From assembly GCA_031284485.1 (NCBI GenBank), contig JAISZT010000099.1, forward strand, positions 44,233-108,232: a stretch of DNA of 64,000 nt. Direction: 5' to 3'. Positions within the stretch are counted from its first letter, which is position 1. Each line of letters opens with the position of its first letter. The position numbers and the translations under genes were made by a program. The notes beneath the pieces are model-generated. The model was not told the DNA's origin and searched no databases. It was given only the letters and a program-made list of their open reading frames with translations. This document shows, piece by piece, positions 31,488 through 39,948 of the stretch. Source of the stretch: Desulfovibrio sp. (lineage in GTDB: Bacteria > Desulfobacterota > Desulfovibrionia > Desulfovibrionales > Desulfovibrionaceae).

Positions 31488-32738
31488 ATGCTTCATTTTT
31501 TACTGCTGGTCACCGGCACGCTGCTTGCCGTGAGCGCGCTTACGGGCATGCTGCACGGTTACGCAATCGGGCGGGATCTTCTGGAGGTGCGCGCGTCCAT
31601 CCGGCACGGCGCGATTGCGGGTGCCGCGGTCGCGGCCGTGCTTGCCCTGCTTGAATTCACAACCGGTTTTGTTGTGCGCGAATACTACAATCTCGCCCTG
31701 CTCTGCGTCGCCGTCGTCTCGGAGCTTGCGCTTGCCTCCATGCTGGCCGCCACCCGTTCCCTTGCCCCGGAAAAGGCCGCCGCCCTCCCCCTCAGGCTGG
31801 CTTTTTTTATTGTGCTGTTTTCCTGGGGGGCTTTTTATCTGCCGGATATTTTTATTTATCCCTCACAATTCGCCGTGGGTGTCGTACAGGTCGCCAGCAG
31901 TGAATTCGTCTTTATCGTCACGGGCTACATAACCGGCATACTGCTCTGTCTGCTGGCCGGTTATTCGGTTTTCCGCATCTGCCGCGGCTTGCCGGAAAAA
32001 ATTCTTTTCCCGATTTTTTCCCTGGCCCTCGCGGCCTTCTGCCTCGGCCAGCTTGTGTCGACCGGGCAGATACTGCTGGGGCGCGGCCTTGTTCCGCGCT
32101 ACAATCTGGCCCTTGACGTCATCATCTTCCTGTTGGACAACGCGCCCCTGCTGCTCTACTGGATCATCGGAACGGGCGTTCTGGCCGCCGTCATACTGTG
32201 GCTGCGCAACGGCAAAGCCGAAATCGCCGGCGAAAATCCCGCCTTGCGGCGCAAGGCGCGCAGCGCGCTGCGAACGCACATGCGCTGGAGCAAAACGGCC
32301 ATTCTTTCCCTCTCGGCCGGGCTGCTGGTCATGACTGCCGGAGCGCGCTTCAGCGCCAGGGCAGTGGAGCTTTCCCCACCCCTGGAAATGACGGCCACAG
32401 ACGGAGAGATCGCCCATCCCACCGCCGTTGTCGGAGACGGCGCGCTGCACCGCTTTGTCTACAAAACGCAAAAGGGCGTGAACGTCCGCTACATTATCAT
32501 CAAAAAAAGTGAAACAGCCTATGGCGTGGGGCTGGACGCCTGCGACGTGTGCGGCCCCTCCGGGTATTTTGAACGCAAAGGACAGGTGGTCTGTATTCTT
32601 TGCGACGTGGTTATGAACAAGTCCACCATCGGCTTTGCCGGCGGGTGCAATCCCGTGCCGCTCAAGTTTTCCCTGAAAGACGGCGGCGTGATCATCAACA
32701 CGCGGGACCTTGAGGCGCAAGCCCACCGGTTCATGTAA
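31488..32738 (+). CDS. DUF2318-type membrane protein of P19 iron locus
   Basis: The 416-residue protein has about eight hydrophobic segments in its first 275 residues and a C-terminal extracytoplasmic domain with CDVC and CILC (about 15 residues apart) and a GGCNPVPLKF end, the DUF2318 pattern seen in Campylobacter Cj1660. The cysteines may bind metal or a redox centre. GGAG lies five bases before the ATG at 31488. Its precise function is unknown; in related loci it accompanies FTR1 and P19. Confidence 0.88.
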   Translation: MLHFLLLVTGTLLAVSALTGMLHGYAIGRDLLEVRASIRHGAIAGAAVAAVLALLEFTTGFVVREYYNLALLCVAVVSELALASMLAATRSLAPEKAAALPLRLAFFIVLFSWGAFYLPDIFIYPSQFAVGVVQVASSEFVFIVTGYITGILLCLLAGYSVFRICRGLPEKILFPIFSLALAAFCLGQLVSTGQILLGRGLVPRYNLALDVIIFLLDNAPLLLYWIIGTGVLAAVILWLRNGKAEIAGENPALRRKARSALRTHMRWSKTAILSLSAGLLVMTAGARFSARAVELSPPLEMTATDGEIAHPTAVVGDGALHRFVYKTQKGVNVRYIIIKKSETAYGVGLDACDVCGPSGYFERKGQVVCILCDVVMNKSTIGFAGGCNPVPLKFSLKDGGVIINTRDLEAQAHRFM

Positions 32739-32747
32739 GGAATTCAC

Positions 32748-34040
32748 ATGTTCTTGCGCATGATCCTCGGCGCTGTCACGCGCCAGAAAAGAAAATTGCT
32801 GATGATGGCCTGCGCCATGGCCCTGGGCATATCCCTGGCCACCGCCATGCTCAACGTCATGCTTGACGTGGGCGACAAGATAAACCAGACCCTGAAAACA
32901 TACGGCGCGAACATCCTGGTCACGCCGCGCGGCGCGGCTTTTCTGAACGATCTGTACGGCGTTGAGGAAGGCGCCGGCGTGTCGGACAAATATCTGCTTG
33001 AAAGTGAACTGCCCAGGATAAAAACCGTTTTCTGGGCTTTCAACATTGTGGACTTCACCCCCTACCTTGATGCCGTCGCGCGCGTGAACGGCGCCGATGT
33101 TCCCCTCCTTGGCGTCTGGTTCAAAAAGCGCCTGGACATCCCCACGGGGGAATCCGTTGACGTGGGAATCATAAATTTGCGTTCCTGGTGGGATGTGAGA
33201 GGCGGCTGGCTCAAGGACGATGACACGGACGGCGTTATGGCCGGGAGCGCCTTTGCCGCCAGGCACGGCGTGAAAATCGGCGATAGCCTGGCGATTTCCC
33301 TAAAGGACGCCGCTGGCAGCGAGAAGTTCACGACTGTGGTTGTCAGATCCATCTTTCATTCCGGGGACAAGGAGGACGACGGCCTGCTCGCCCCCCTGGC
33401 CGCCGTGCAGCGTCTGACCGGCCTTGAAGGCAAGGTGCGGCGGGTGGAAGTGAGCGCCCTGACCACCCCGGAGAACGATCTGGCCCGGCGCGCGTCCCGC
33501 AACCCGCACAGTCTTTCGCGCCAGGAATGGGAGGTCTGGTACTGCACGGCCTATGTCAGCGCCATCGCTTTCCAGATTGAGGAAGTGCTCACGGACGCGC
33601 GCGCCAAGCCTGTTTTGCAGGTGGCGGAATCCGAAAGCGCCATTTTGCAGAAAACCCAGTTGCTGATGCTGCTGCTCACCCTCCTGAGCCTTGCCTGCGC
33701 GGCGCTGGCCATTTCAAATCTGGTGACGGCCAACGTAATGGAGCGCAGCACCGAAATAGGGCTGCTCAAGGCCCTCGGGGCCACGGACGGCCAGATTTCC
33801 CTCGTTCTGCTGGTGGAAATGCTCATCGCCACCTTTATCGGCGGCGCTCTCGGCTATGTCGCGGGCCTTGGGCTGGCGTCCGTCATAGGCCATTCCGTGT
33901 TCGGTTCGGCAGTAGCCATCAAGGGGCTGGTTATCCCCATCGTGGCCCTTCTTGTTTTTCTTGTCACAATCGGCGGCAGCATCCCCGCCATCCGCATGCT
34001 TTTGCGCCTGCGGCCGACTGATGTGCTGCACGGAAGGTAA
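32748..34040 (+). CDS. FtsX-type ABC permease of iron locus (1)
   Basis: The 430-residue protein has one N-terminal membrane helix, a large extracytoplasmic MacB-like domain (about residues 45-300) and three C-terminal helices with the FtsX core (SNLVTANVMERSTEIGLLKALGA). It matches the Cj1661-type permease of P19 loci. Such MacB-like permeases are mechanotransmitters rather than import channels, so it may power a periplasmic step. Confidence 0.9.
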   Translation: MFLRMILGAVTRQKRKLLMMACAMALGISLATAMLNVMLDVGDKINQTLKTYGANILVTPRGAAFLNDLYGVEEGAGVSDKYLLESELPRIKTVFWAFNIVDFTPYLDAVARVNGADVPLLGVWFKKRLDIPTGESVDVGIINLRSWWDVRGGWLKDDDTDGVMAGSAFAARHGVKIGDSLAISLKDAAGSEKFTTVVVRSIFHSGDKEDDGLLAPLAAVQRLTGLEGKVRRVEVSALTTPENDLARRASRNPHSLSRQEWEVWYCTAYVSAIAFQIEEVLTDARAKPVLQVAESESAILQKTQLLMLLLTLLSLACAALAISNLVTANVMERSTEIGLLKALGATDGQISLVLLVEMLIATFIGGALGYVAGLGLASVIGHSVFGSAVAIKGLVIPIVALLVFLVTIGGSIPAIRMLLRLRPTDVLHGR

Positions 34041-34044
34041 TGTC

Positions 34045-35181
34045 ATGACCCGGCAAGCCATGTTTTTCAGAATAGTCGTCAATTCGCTGATCAGACGGCG
34101 CTCAAGAATGCTGGTCGCCCTGCTGGCGGTGATCATCGGGGCCACGGTCTTTCTGGGCATGGGCGCGCTGTACTACGACATCCCCCGCCAGATGGGCCAG
34201 GAATTTCGCGCTTACGGCGCAAATCTCATTCTTGTTTCTTCCGGCAACGACTCGACGCTGCGCCTGGAGGACGCGAAAAGGGCACTTGCGCTTCTTCCGC
34301 CCGACAAGCTGGTAGGGGCCTCGCCCTTTCGCTATGGAACCATGTACCACAACAGGCAGGGGCTGACGGTCGCGGGGGCGGACTTTGCCGCCGTGCGAAA
34401 AACCAGCCCGTACTGGCAGATTCAGGGCGAATGGCCGCAAAAGGACGACGAAGTTCTCATCGGCACGGACATAGCCGAACACGCCCGTCTGCACGCCGGT
34501 TCGTTCATTACCTTGCAGATTGCCCCTCCCGGAAGGCGCAGAATTACCAAAGAACTGAAAATCAGCGGGATTGTGCGCACCGGCGGGGCGGAAGACGCCT
34601 TTGTGCTCATGCCCCTGAGCGGAATGGAGAGCCTTATGGGCGCGCCGGGCACGGCCAATGTGGTGGAGATCAGCCTTGCCGCCACAGGAGAGGACATTGC
34701 CCGCTTTATAGAGACAATCCGGGCTGAAGCGCCGGGTGTCACCCCCCGCCTGGTCAAGCGCATAGCCGATTCGGAAACCACGGTGCTTTCCAGGCTTCAG
34801 GCGCTTGTCTATCTGGTGACGGGCATTGTGCTGTTTCTGACCATGATTTGCGTGGGCACAACCATGATGACGGTGGTCATGGAGCGGCGCGGGGAAATCG
34901 GCCTGAAAAAAGCCATTGGCGCGGAAAACAGGGCCATTATCGCCGAATTCATGGGCGAAGGAATCATCCTGGCCCTGGGGGGCTGGCTGCTTGGCATCGG
35001 CACCGGGTATTTTTTCGCCCAGTTGATCAGCATGAGCGTTTTTTCCCGCGAGGTGACGCTGCCGTTCTTTCTTGTGCTGCTCACTCTGGGCGCGTCGTTG
35101 GCTGTAACCATTCTGGCGTCTTTTATTCCTGTCGCCATGGCGGCGGATGTTGAGCCGGCGCTTGTCTTACGAGGTGAATAG
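34045..35181 (+). CDS. FtsX-type ABC permease of iron locus (2)
   Basis: This second MacB/FtsX permease starts at the ATG at 34045 (MTRQAMFFRIVVNSLIRRRS, about 378 residues), with AAGG upstream and four bases after the first permease. The same topology is seen: N-terminal helix, extracytoplasmic domain, and three C-terminal helices with TVVMERRGEIGLKKAIGA. A longer upstream reading overlaps the preceding gene and is rejected. The two permeases would form a heterodimer with the following ATPase. Confidence 0.9.
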   Translation: MTRQAMFFRIVVNSLIRRRSRMLVALLAVIIGATVFLGMGALYYDIPRQMGQEFRAYGANLILVSSGNDSTLRLEDAKRALALLPPDKLVGASPFRYGTMYHNRQGLTVAGADFAAVRKTSPYWQIQGEWPQKDDEVLIGTDIAEHARLHAGSFITLQIAPPGRRRITKELKISGIVRTGGAEDAFVLMPLSGMESLMGAPGTANVVEISLAATGEDIARFIETIRAEAPGVTPRLVKRIADSETTVLSRLQALVYLVTGIVLFLTMICVGTTMMTVVMERRGEIGLKKAIGAENRAIIAEFMGEGIILALGGWLLGIGTGYFFAQLISMSVFSREVTLPFFLVLLTLGASLAVTILASFIPVAMAADVEPALVLRGE

Positions 35182-35183
35182 CA

Positions 35184-35855
35184 ATGAATATTCTGGAACT
35201 GAATGACGTCTCCATGATTTACGGCCCGGTAAAGGCGCTGCAAAACATCAGCTTTATCGTGCAGCCGGGGGAATGGGTGGCCATTATGGGCGCGTCCGGT
35301 TCCGGCAAAACAACAATGATGAACATTGTGGGCTGCATGAACAAGGCCACGCACGGCTCCGTGATTCTGGACGGGGAAAACATCTCGCGCCTCAACGCCA
35401 GGGATCTGACGGTCCTGCGCCGGGATAAAATAGGTTTGATATTTCAGCAGTTTCATCTGATTTCTTATCTCACGGCCGTGGAAAATGTCATGATCGCCCA
35501 ATATTATCACAGCATGGTCGACGAGAAGGAAGCCATGCAGGCCCTTGAGCGTGTGGGACTTGCGCACAGGGCCCGGCATCTGCCCCGCCAGCTCTCCGGA
35601 GGCGAGCAGCAGCGCCTGTGCATCGCCCGCGCCCTGATCAACTACCCGAGGCTGATTCTGGCCGACGAACCCACAGGCAACCTCGATGAGACCAACCAGA
35701 ACACGGTGCTGGATATTTTTCACCAACTCCACAATGAAGGCAGCACCATTATTGTGGTCACGCATTCGCCCGAAGTGGCGGCGCACGCCCAGCGCGTGAT
35801 CAGCCTTGAATTCGGCCGCCTTGTGTCGGACATGCCGACAAGCCTGTGCGCCTAG
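35184..35855 (+). CDS. ABC ATPase of iron locus (LolD/MacB-like)
   Basis: The 223-residue ATPase has Walker A GASGSGKTTMMN, Q-loop QQFHLI, signature LSGGEQQRLCIARAL, Walker B LILADEPTGNLDE and H-loop VTHSPE. The ADEPTGNLD sequence is typical of the MacB/LolD/FtsE group, fitting the two FtsX-type permeases just upstream. Confidence 0.92.
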   Translation: MNILELNDVSMIYGPVKALQNISFIVQPGEWVAIMGASGSGKTTMMNIVGCMNKATHGSVILDGENISRLNARDLTVLRRDKIGLIFQQFHLISYLTAVENVMIAQYYHSMVDEKEAMQALERVGLAHRARHLPRQLSGGEQQRLCIARALINYPRLILADEPTGNLDETNQNTVLDIFHQLHNEGSTIIVVTHSPEVAAHAQRVISLEFGRLVSDMPTSLCA

Positions 35856-35858
35856 CCC

Positions 35859-36272
35859 ATGAAAACCCCAACCGCGGCCATCGCCCTGTGCCTGTCGCTT
35901 GCCGCCGCCGCCGCGACGGACACAGTTCCCGAGGCGCCCCAAAACCCGTCGGAACTGAACTGGACAAGCCGCACCGTCATCTTCAGCCACAAAACCCACT
36001 TCGCGGCCTTTGGCGGCAACGCGTCCATGCTGTGCGCTCTCTGCCATCATCGCGTTGAAGGGGCAATTCCCTACAAAACCTGCGCGACGCCCGACTGTCA
36101 CGACAATCTGAACAAAGCGGACACGAGCGTCAAGTCGTATCATCAGGCCCTGCACAAGACCGAAGACGCCAAATACGCAAGCTGCGTGTCCTGTCATACA
36201 AAAAAGGCTCAGGGAGACGACGCCAGGATAAAAAGACTGGCCGGCTGTCAGGAGTCGGTCTGCCACAATTAG
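35859..36272 (+). CDS. Tetraheme class III cytochrome c (c3-like)
   Basis: The 137-residue exported protein contains four c-type heme sites in exact cytochrome c3 order: CALCH (Cys59-His63), CATPDCH (Cys75-His81), CVSCH (Cys109-His113) and CQESVCH (Cys130-His136), i.e. CX2CH, CX4CH, CX2CH, CX4CH. Axial histidine candidates are His44 and His47 in FSHKTHF, His64 next to heme 1, and His95 or His99. A signal peptide covers about residues 1-20. It starts three bases after the ABC ATPase and closes the iron operon, so a periplasmic electron-transfer role in iron handling is inferred. Confidence 0.92.
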   Translation: MKTPTAAIALCLSLAAAAATDTVPEAPQNPSELNWTSRTVIFSHKTHFAAFGGNASMLCALCHHRVEGAIPYKTCATPDCHDNLNKADTSVKSYHQALHKTEDAKYASCVSCHTKKAQGDDARIKRLAGCQESVCHN

Positions 36273-36296
36273 CAGACCTGCCCCGCAACAGCAAAA

Positions 36297-36326
36297 CCCC
36301 CGATCCTGAAACTTCAGAACCGGGGG
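36297..36326. terminator. Hairpin terminator between cytochrome and porin genes
   Basis: CCCCCG and CGGGGG with the inner pair CTGAA/TTCAG form a strong stem-loop between two convergent genes. On the minus strand it is followed by TTTTGCTGTT, so it can end the porin transcript; on the plus strand the T-rich stretch is some 15 bases further on. It may act in both directions. Confidence 0.65.
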
Positions 36327-36353
36327 CCATTGCGTGGGGGTTTCGATTTTTAT

Positions 36354-37883
36354 TTAGAACGTGTAAACGAACATGGCCTGCGCTCTCCAAATGTCCTGCT
36401 TTTCATAGGACGAGTCGCGCCCATTCTGTGTTTTGTTCCAGGTGTTGCTGTCCATCATGTTGACAATGTAGGCAAGCTCCAGTTCAATCGTCAGATTTTC
36501 ATAAACCTGCCAGGTGTTGCGCTGATTGAATTCCAGCATGCCGTCTTTCGTCGTCATGTACGGGCCTTCAACGGTGTCGTTGTCCCAGTCGTAGGAATTT
36601 TCCATGTATTTGACCATGGAAGGGGAATTTGTGCCGCCCCGGTAGGCCACAGTGAAAGAGTGCTGCAAATTTTCAATAAAGCTCACGTCTTTCACACGCA
36701 TACCTATGCCCCAGGTGCCGGAATAGCTTGCTCCCCTGTTATAATAGCTGTCGTCCGCCACCCAGTCGTCGGGTCTGTCCCCCATGAAGCTGGTAAAGGC
36801 GTTTGTGGGCGCGACGGAGGGCATGCGCTCGGAGCCGTTTTTCGGGTTGCCGTCGTCGCCGGAGCCGTACCAGCCGAAAATGCCGGGAACGCCCCAGTCA
36901 AATTTGTATTCAAAAAGAGACTTTACCACCCAGCCGGAGCGCTGGGTGTTGGAGCGCCGGATGTCGTTGTTGGCGTCGTAACGGCGCATAGATTCCACAA
37001 AGCCGTAATTGATATCAAATTCAATGTTCCACGGTTCAAGGGCCGAGATGGTCACGGGCAGTCCGGCCCAGAACATGGAACCGTAGAGTTTGTCCGCGCG
37101 GCCCCAGTTGGCAGGGTCACCCATGGTGGCCGGGTAGGGAGAAAGGGTGTATTCCATGCGGCCGTCGGGCAATGCGCCATCCTGAAAATCTTCAAAATTG
37201 CCGAAATTTCTGCCGCCCATGCCGTACATCACCCAGGGCGTGGTTTCAAAGCCGTCAAACTTCATCGGCAGCAGCAGGACGAACAGGTCCATGTTGTCCA
37301 GGTAATTTGCGTTATCGTTCGAACCGTATACGTTATACCTATCGCGGTTATAATTGTCGTTGTACGGACGCGCCCAGACGGCCGTAAGGGAGACGTTCTC
37401 GTTGAACTCCCAGGAGGCGGTTATGCCGGCAACCGCGTCGGTATCAAACACGGCGGATCCCTCCAGCCCGGGCAGGGCGAATTCCTGCAAACCCATGCGC
37501 AGCTTGAGGGGCGTGTTGGGTACAGTCCAGTCGAGGTAGGCATATTTCAGGCCCACAATGGTACCGTCAGCCCCCAGCGCTCCGCCGGTCTCGTTTTCAC
37601 CGAATTTGGTGTTCCCCATTTCAAAAAACACCGTGCCGGAAAGATCCTCGGAAGCCACGGCGTCCAACCGCAAACGCATGCGCTGCAACGCGGCGAACTT
37701 GTCCCTGTTGTCCGTCCTGAGCTTCGTTTCGCCGGGATCGCGCCGCTCTCTGATAAAATCCGTGTCGCCGACGCCCAATCCGATAAGCCATTCACCCCCG
37801 ACCTTAAAATCAATGGCGCTTGCGCCTCCTGCCGAGCAAAGCGTCACGGCGGCGGCAAGCAATAATGTAAGCGTGCGTTTCAT
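36354..37883 (-). CDS. Outer-membrane porin (Desulfovibrio homotrimeric type)
   Basis: A 23-residue signal peptide (LTLLLAAAVTLCSAGGASA) precedes 486 residues rich in alternating aromatic/hydrophobic strands and Asp/Asn/Gly turns. The C-terminus ends in Phe (RAQAMFVYTF), the outer-membrane assembly signal. The overall look is that of the homotrimeric porins of Desulfovibrio, general diffusion channels. A Fur-like box lies 73 bases upstream. Confidence 0.88.
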   Translation of the reverse strand: MKRTLTLLLAAAVTLCSAGGASAIDFKVGGEWLIGLGVGDTDFIRERRDPGETKLRTDNRDKFAALQRMRLRLDAVASEDLSGTVFFEMGNTKFGENETGGALGADGTIVGLKYAYLDWTVPNTPLKLRMGLQEFALPGLEGSAVFDTDAVAGITASWEFNENVSLTAVWARPYNDNYNRDRYNVYGSNDNANYLDNMDLFVLLLPMKFDGFETTPWVMYGMGGRNFGNFEDFQDGALPDGRMEYTLSPYPATMGDPANWGRADKLYGSMFWAGLPVTISALEPWNIEFDINYGFVESMRRYDANNDIRRSNTQRSGWVVKSLFEYKFDWGVPGIFGWYGSGDDGNPKNGSERMPSVAPTNAFTSFMGDRPDDWVADDSYYNRGASYSGTWGIGMRVKDVSFIENLQHSFTVAYRGGTNSPSMVKYMENSYDWDNDTVEGPYMTTKDGMLEFNQRNTWQVYENLTIELELAYIVNMMDSNTWNKTQNGRDSSYEKQDIWRAQAMFVYTF

Positions 37884-37955
37884 AACAAATTTCCCTTCCC
37901 TGCTATGGTTAATAAGGTGTATCCCGTCTTGTACGCATTGATTATTTACCTTTAA

Positions 37956-37970
37956 TGAAAATGAATGTCA
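37956..37970 (-). promoter_or_regulatory. Fur-like box upstream of porin
   Basis: TGAAAATGAATGTCA matches TGATAATNATTATCA in 11 of 14 positions. It is 73-87 bases upstream of the porin start in an AT-rich stretch. The match is of the same quality as the one before the FTR1 operon; function is inferred only. Confidence 0.3.
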
Positions 37971-38027
37971 ACTTCTTTTGAAAAAAAACCTCATTAATAC
38001 CGAAAGTAACACGAATTTTTTAAATGT

Positions 38028-38083
38028 GGCAAGAAAAAAGTTTTTTCCGCCTCACCGCGGTCGCGCGCCGCGGCTTTGCCGCG
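38028..38083 (-). terminator. Possible terminator after the HMA-like gene
   Basis: On the minus strand, beyond the 3' end of the HMA-like gene, a CGCGGC-TTT-GCCGCG hairpin (38069-38083) is followed by a GGCGGAAAAAAC/TTTTTTC dyad ending in T residues (38028-38053). Either could end transcription. Confidence 0.35.
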
Positions 38084-38105
38084 CAACCGGCGAAGCGCGG
38101 AAGGA

Positions 38106-38525
38106 TCAGCGTGGCCACCGCGAACAGGCGTGCGCCAGGGAAAAAAGCGCGTAGAGCGCGCCGGAAATGGCGTGAAGCCGCCTGTTCACGAAGCCCCCGG
38201 CAACAGTCAAACCGCAAAGACTGAGCAACAGGGCAATTTCATAATTGCTTTTCAGAAATGTTCCCGACCGCCTGCCCCTGTTTTTTTTCACCGGTTCAGC
38301 CCCGGCAAAGCGCAGCTCCAGCATTTTTGCCGCGGCCAGCAAGGCCTCGCGGGAAAATTTCCGCGGGTCATAGTGCACAAGCAGGCTGCCCGTGCGCGGA
38401 TTGACCACATGGGAAATCACCCCGTCCCGACCGGCAACGGCGGCCACCACCGCCGCCATGTTCTGACTGTCCTTGAGCGCGTCGTGCCGTATACGCACGC
38501 GGCCGTCATAAAAACTTGCTATCAT
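38106..38525 (-). CDS. HMA-like protein with membrane segment
   Basis: The 139-residue protein begins MIASFYDGRVRIRHDALKD and its first 75 residues resemble a heavy-metal-associated (HMA2-type) ferredoxin-like fold without the CxxC metal motif: VVAAVAGRDGVISHVVNPRTGSLLVHYD. Residues 95-135 contain one or two hydrophobic segments. It may be a relative of the HMA parts of metal ATPases, but no transport function can be claimed. The ATG at 38525 has GGAGGA seven bases upstream. Confidence 0.75.
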   Translation of the reverse strand: MIASFYDGRVRIRHDALKDSQNMAAVVAAVAGRDGVISHVVNPRTGSLLVHYDPRKFSREALLAAAKMLELRFAGAEPVKKNRGRRSGTFLKSNYEIALLLSLCGLTVAGGFVNRRLHAISGALYALFSLAHACSRWPR

Positions 38526-38713
38526 GCGGCATTCCTCCGGCGACTTTCCGTGTATCCCCAAAACAGACTATTGCGCTACATACTGAAAAAGACTTTCAAA
38601 GTCAACAGTGTTCGGCAACTAATCCCAATTCTAAAGTAAAAAGGCGTTAATTCAGATTGTCAACCATCATCAAGGGCCGATTGACATCTCCGGCCTGTTG
38701 CGGGTATGTTGCC

Positions 38714-38886
38714 TGACGTAAAGGTGCCTTGCAGAAAAGGCTGAAAAGGGAAGACGGTGCGAATCCGTCGCGGACCCGCCGCTGTAATCGGGGAAATCAC
38801 CCCCATGGCGCAAGCCGGCCACTGTTTCATCATGAAATGGGAAGGCGTGGGATGGTTGCTGATCCGAAAGCCAGAAGACCTGCCTT
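38714..38886 (+). promoter_or_regulatory. Cobalamin riboswitch
   Basis: The region has the conserved core of the B12 aptamer: GGCTGAAAAGGGAAGACGGTG, then GAATCCGTCGCGGACCCGCC, CTGTAATCGGGG, a GCAAGCCGGCCACTG segment and the closing AGCCAGAAGACCTGCC. It lies about 150 bases ahead of the btuF-like gene and should shut down the uptake operon when adenosylcobalamin is plentiful. The exact 5' edge is uncertain by some 20 bases. Confidence 0.9.
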
Positions 38887-38943
38887 TAGCCATCATCATG
38901 TTTTCCGGTTCGTGGTACGATCGGGAAATCCGGCTGCAATAAA

Positions 38944-38986
38944 AACGGAATTGCGGGCTTCTCCATGCGGAGGGGTCCGTTTTTTT
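38944..38986 (+). terminator. Riboswitch-linked intrinsic terminator
   Basis: AACGGA pairs with TCCGTT around an inner CTCC/GGAG stem, followed by seven T residues. It sits between the B12 aptamer and btuF and probably is the expression platform that ends transcription in the ligand-bound state. Confidence 0.7.
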
Positions 38987-39033
38987 GTGTGCCGGCCGCG
39001 CGTGACGCGCCATGATAACCGTGCCCCGACGGT

Positions 39034-39948
39034 ATGCGCGGCATGCGAAATTTGTTTTTTTATGGTTTTCTCTGTCTGCTCCTTGCGCTGACCGTCACGC
39101 TTCACCGGAAGTTGGAGCGTTTGAGCGGGCCTGCCGCCATACCCGCCGATCCGCAGAGGATAGTCTCTCTTGCGCCAAGCGTTACGGAAACATTTTACGC
39201 TCTGGGCCTGGGCGCGCGCGTGGCCGGGGTTACGCAGTTTTGCGCCTGGCCGCCGGATGTCGCGGCCAAACCCCGCGTGGCCGGGTTCAGCGACGTCAAC
39301 TTTGAGGCTGTATTGCGTCTCCGGCCTGATCTTGTGGCCCTGCCCGACGACAAATTCGCCAACAAAACGCAGTTGGAGCGGATGGGATTGCCCGTGCTGG
39401 CCCTGGATACCCGCACCCTGTCGGGGCTTATGAAGTCGATCAGGGTGGTCGGCGCGGCAACGGGACGCGGCCGGGAAGCGGACGCCGTGCTTGACAACTT
39501 TCGCTCAAGCATCCGGGCCGCCAGAGAAAGAGCGGAGGGCAAAGCCCGCCCGCGCGTCCTGTTTTCCATTATGCATTCCTACCAGGGTACCGGCTACATT
39601 ACGGAAATAAACGCCGTCGGACGGGACGGCTTCTACAACGAACTGATAGAAATCGCGGGCGGCGTGAACGTCTACCGGGGGAATCTGCCCTTCCCGCGCC
39701 TGTCGCGCGAATCCGTCATCTTTCTCAACCCGGACGTCATCATTGACGTTATCTTCGCCGAGGAAAACCTGGACGCGGTGCGGCGCGACTGGGAAAGCCT
39801 CGCCACTGTCGGGGCCATTCGCAACGGCCGCCTTCATCTGCTGACGGACGGGGCGGACACCGTGTCCGGCCCCCGCTCGTACCAGACGCTGTCGCGGCTC
39901 TCCCGCGCCTTTCATCCCCCGGCGGCGGACGCCCGGAGCGCCCGATGA
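39034..39948 (+). CDS. btuF: BtuF-like corrinoid-binding protein
   Basis: The 304-residue protein has the helical-backbone metal-receptor fold: RIVSLAPSVTETFYALGLGARVAGVTQFC near residue 42, LRPDLVALPDDKFANKTQLERMGLPVLAL, and a C-terminal domain with PRSYQTLSRLSRAF. An N-terminal hydrophobic segment (LFFYGFLCLLLALTVTL) without a clear cleavage site may leave it membrane-anchored. Its place under a cobalamin riboswitch and before btuD/btuC/btuB supports corrinoid rather than siderophore binding. An ATG three codons later is also possible. Confidence 0.88.
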   Translation: MRGMRNLFFYGFLCLLLALTVTLHRKLERLSGPAAIPADPQRIVSLAPSVTETFYALGLGARVAGVTQFCAWPPDVAAKPRVAGFSDVNFEAVLRLRPDLVALPDDKFANKTQLERMGLPVLALDTRTLSGLMKSIRVVGAATGRGREADAVLDNFRSSIRAARERAEGKARPRVLFSIMHSYQGTGYITEINAVGRDGFYNELIEIAGGVNVYRGNLPFPRLSRESVIFLNPDVIIDVIFAEENLDAVRRDWESLATVGAIRNGRLHLLTDGADTVSGPRSYQTLSRLSRAFHPPAADARSAR

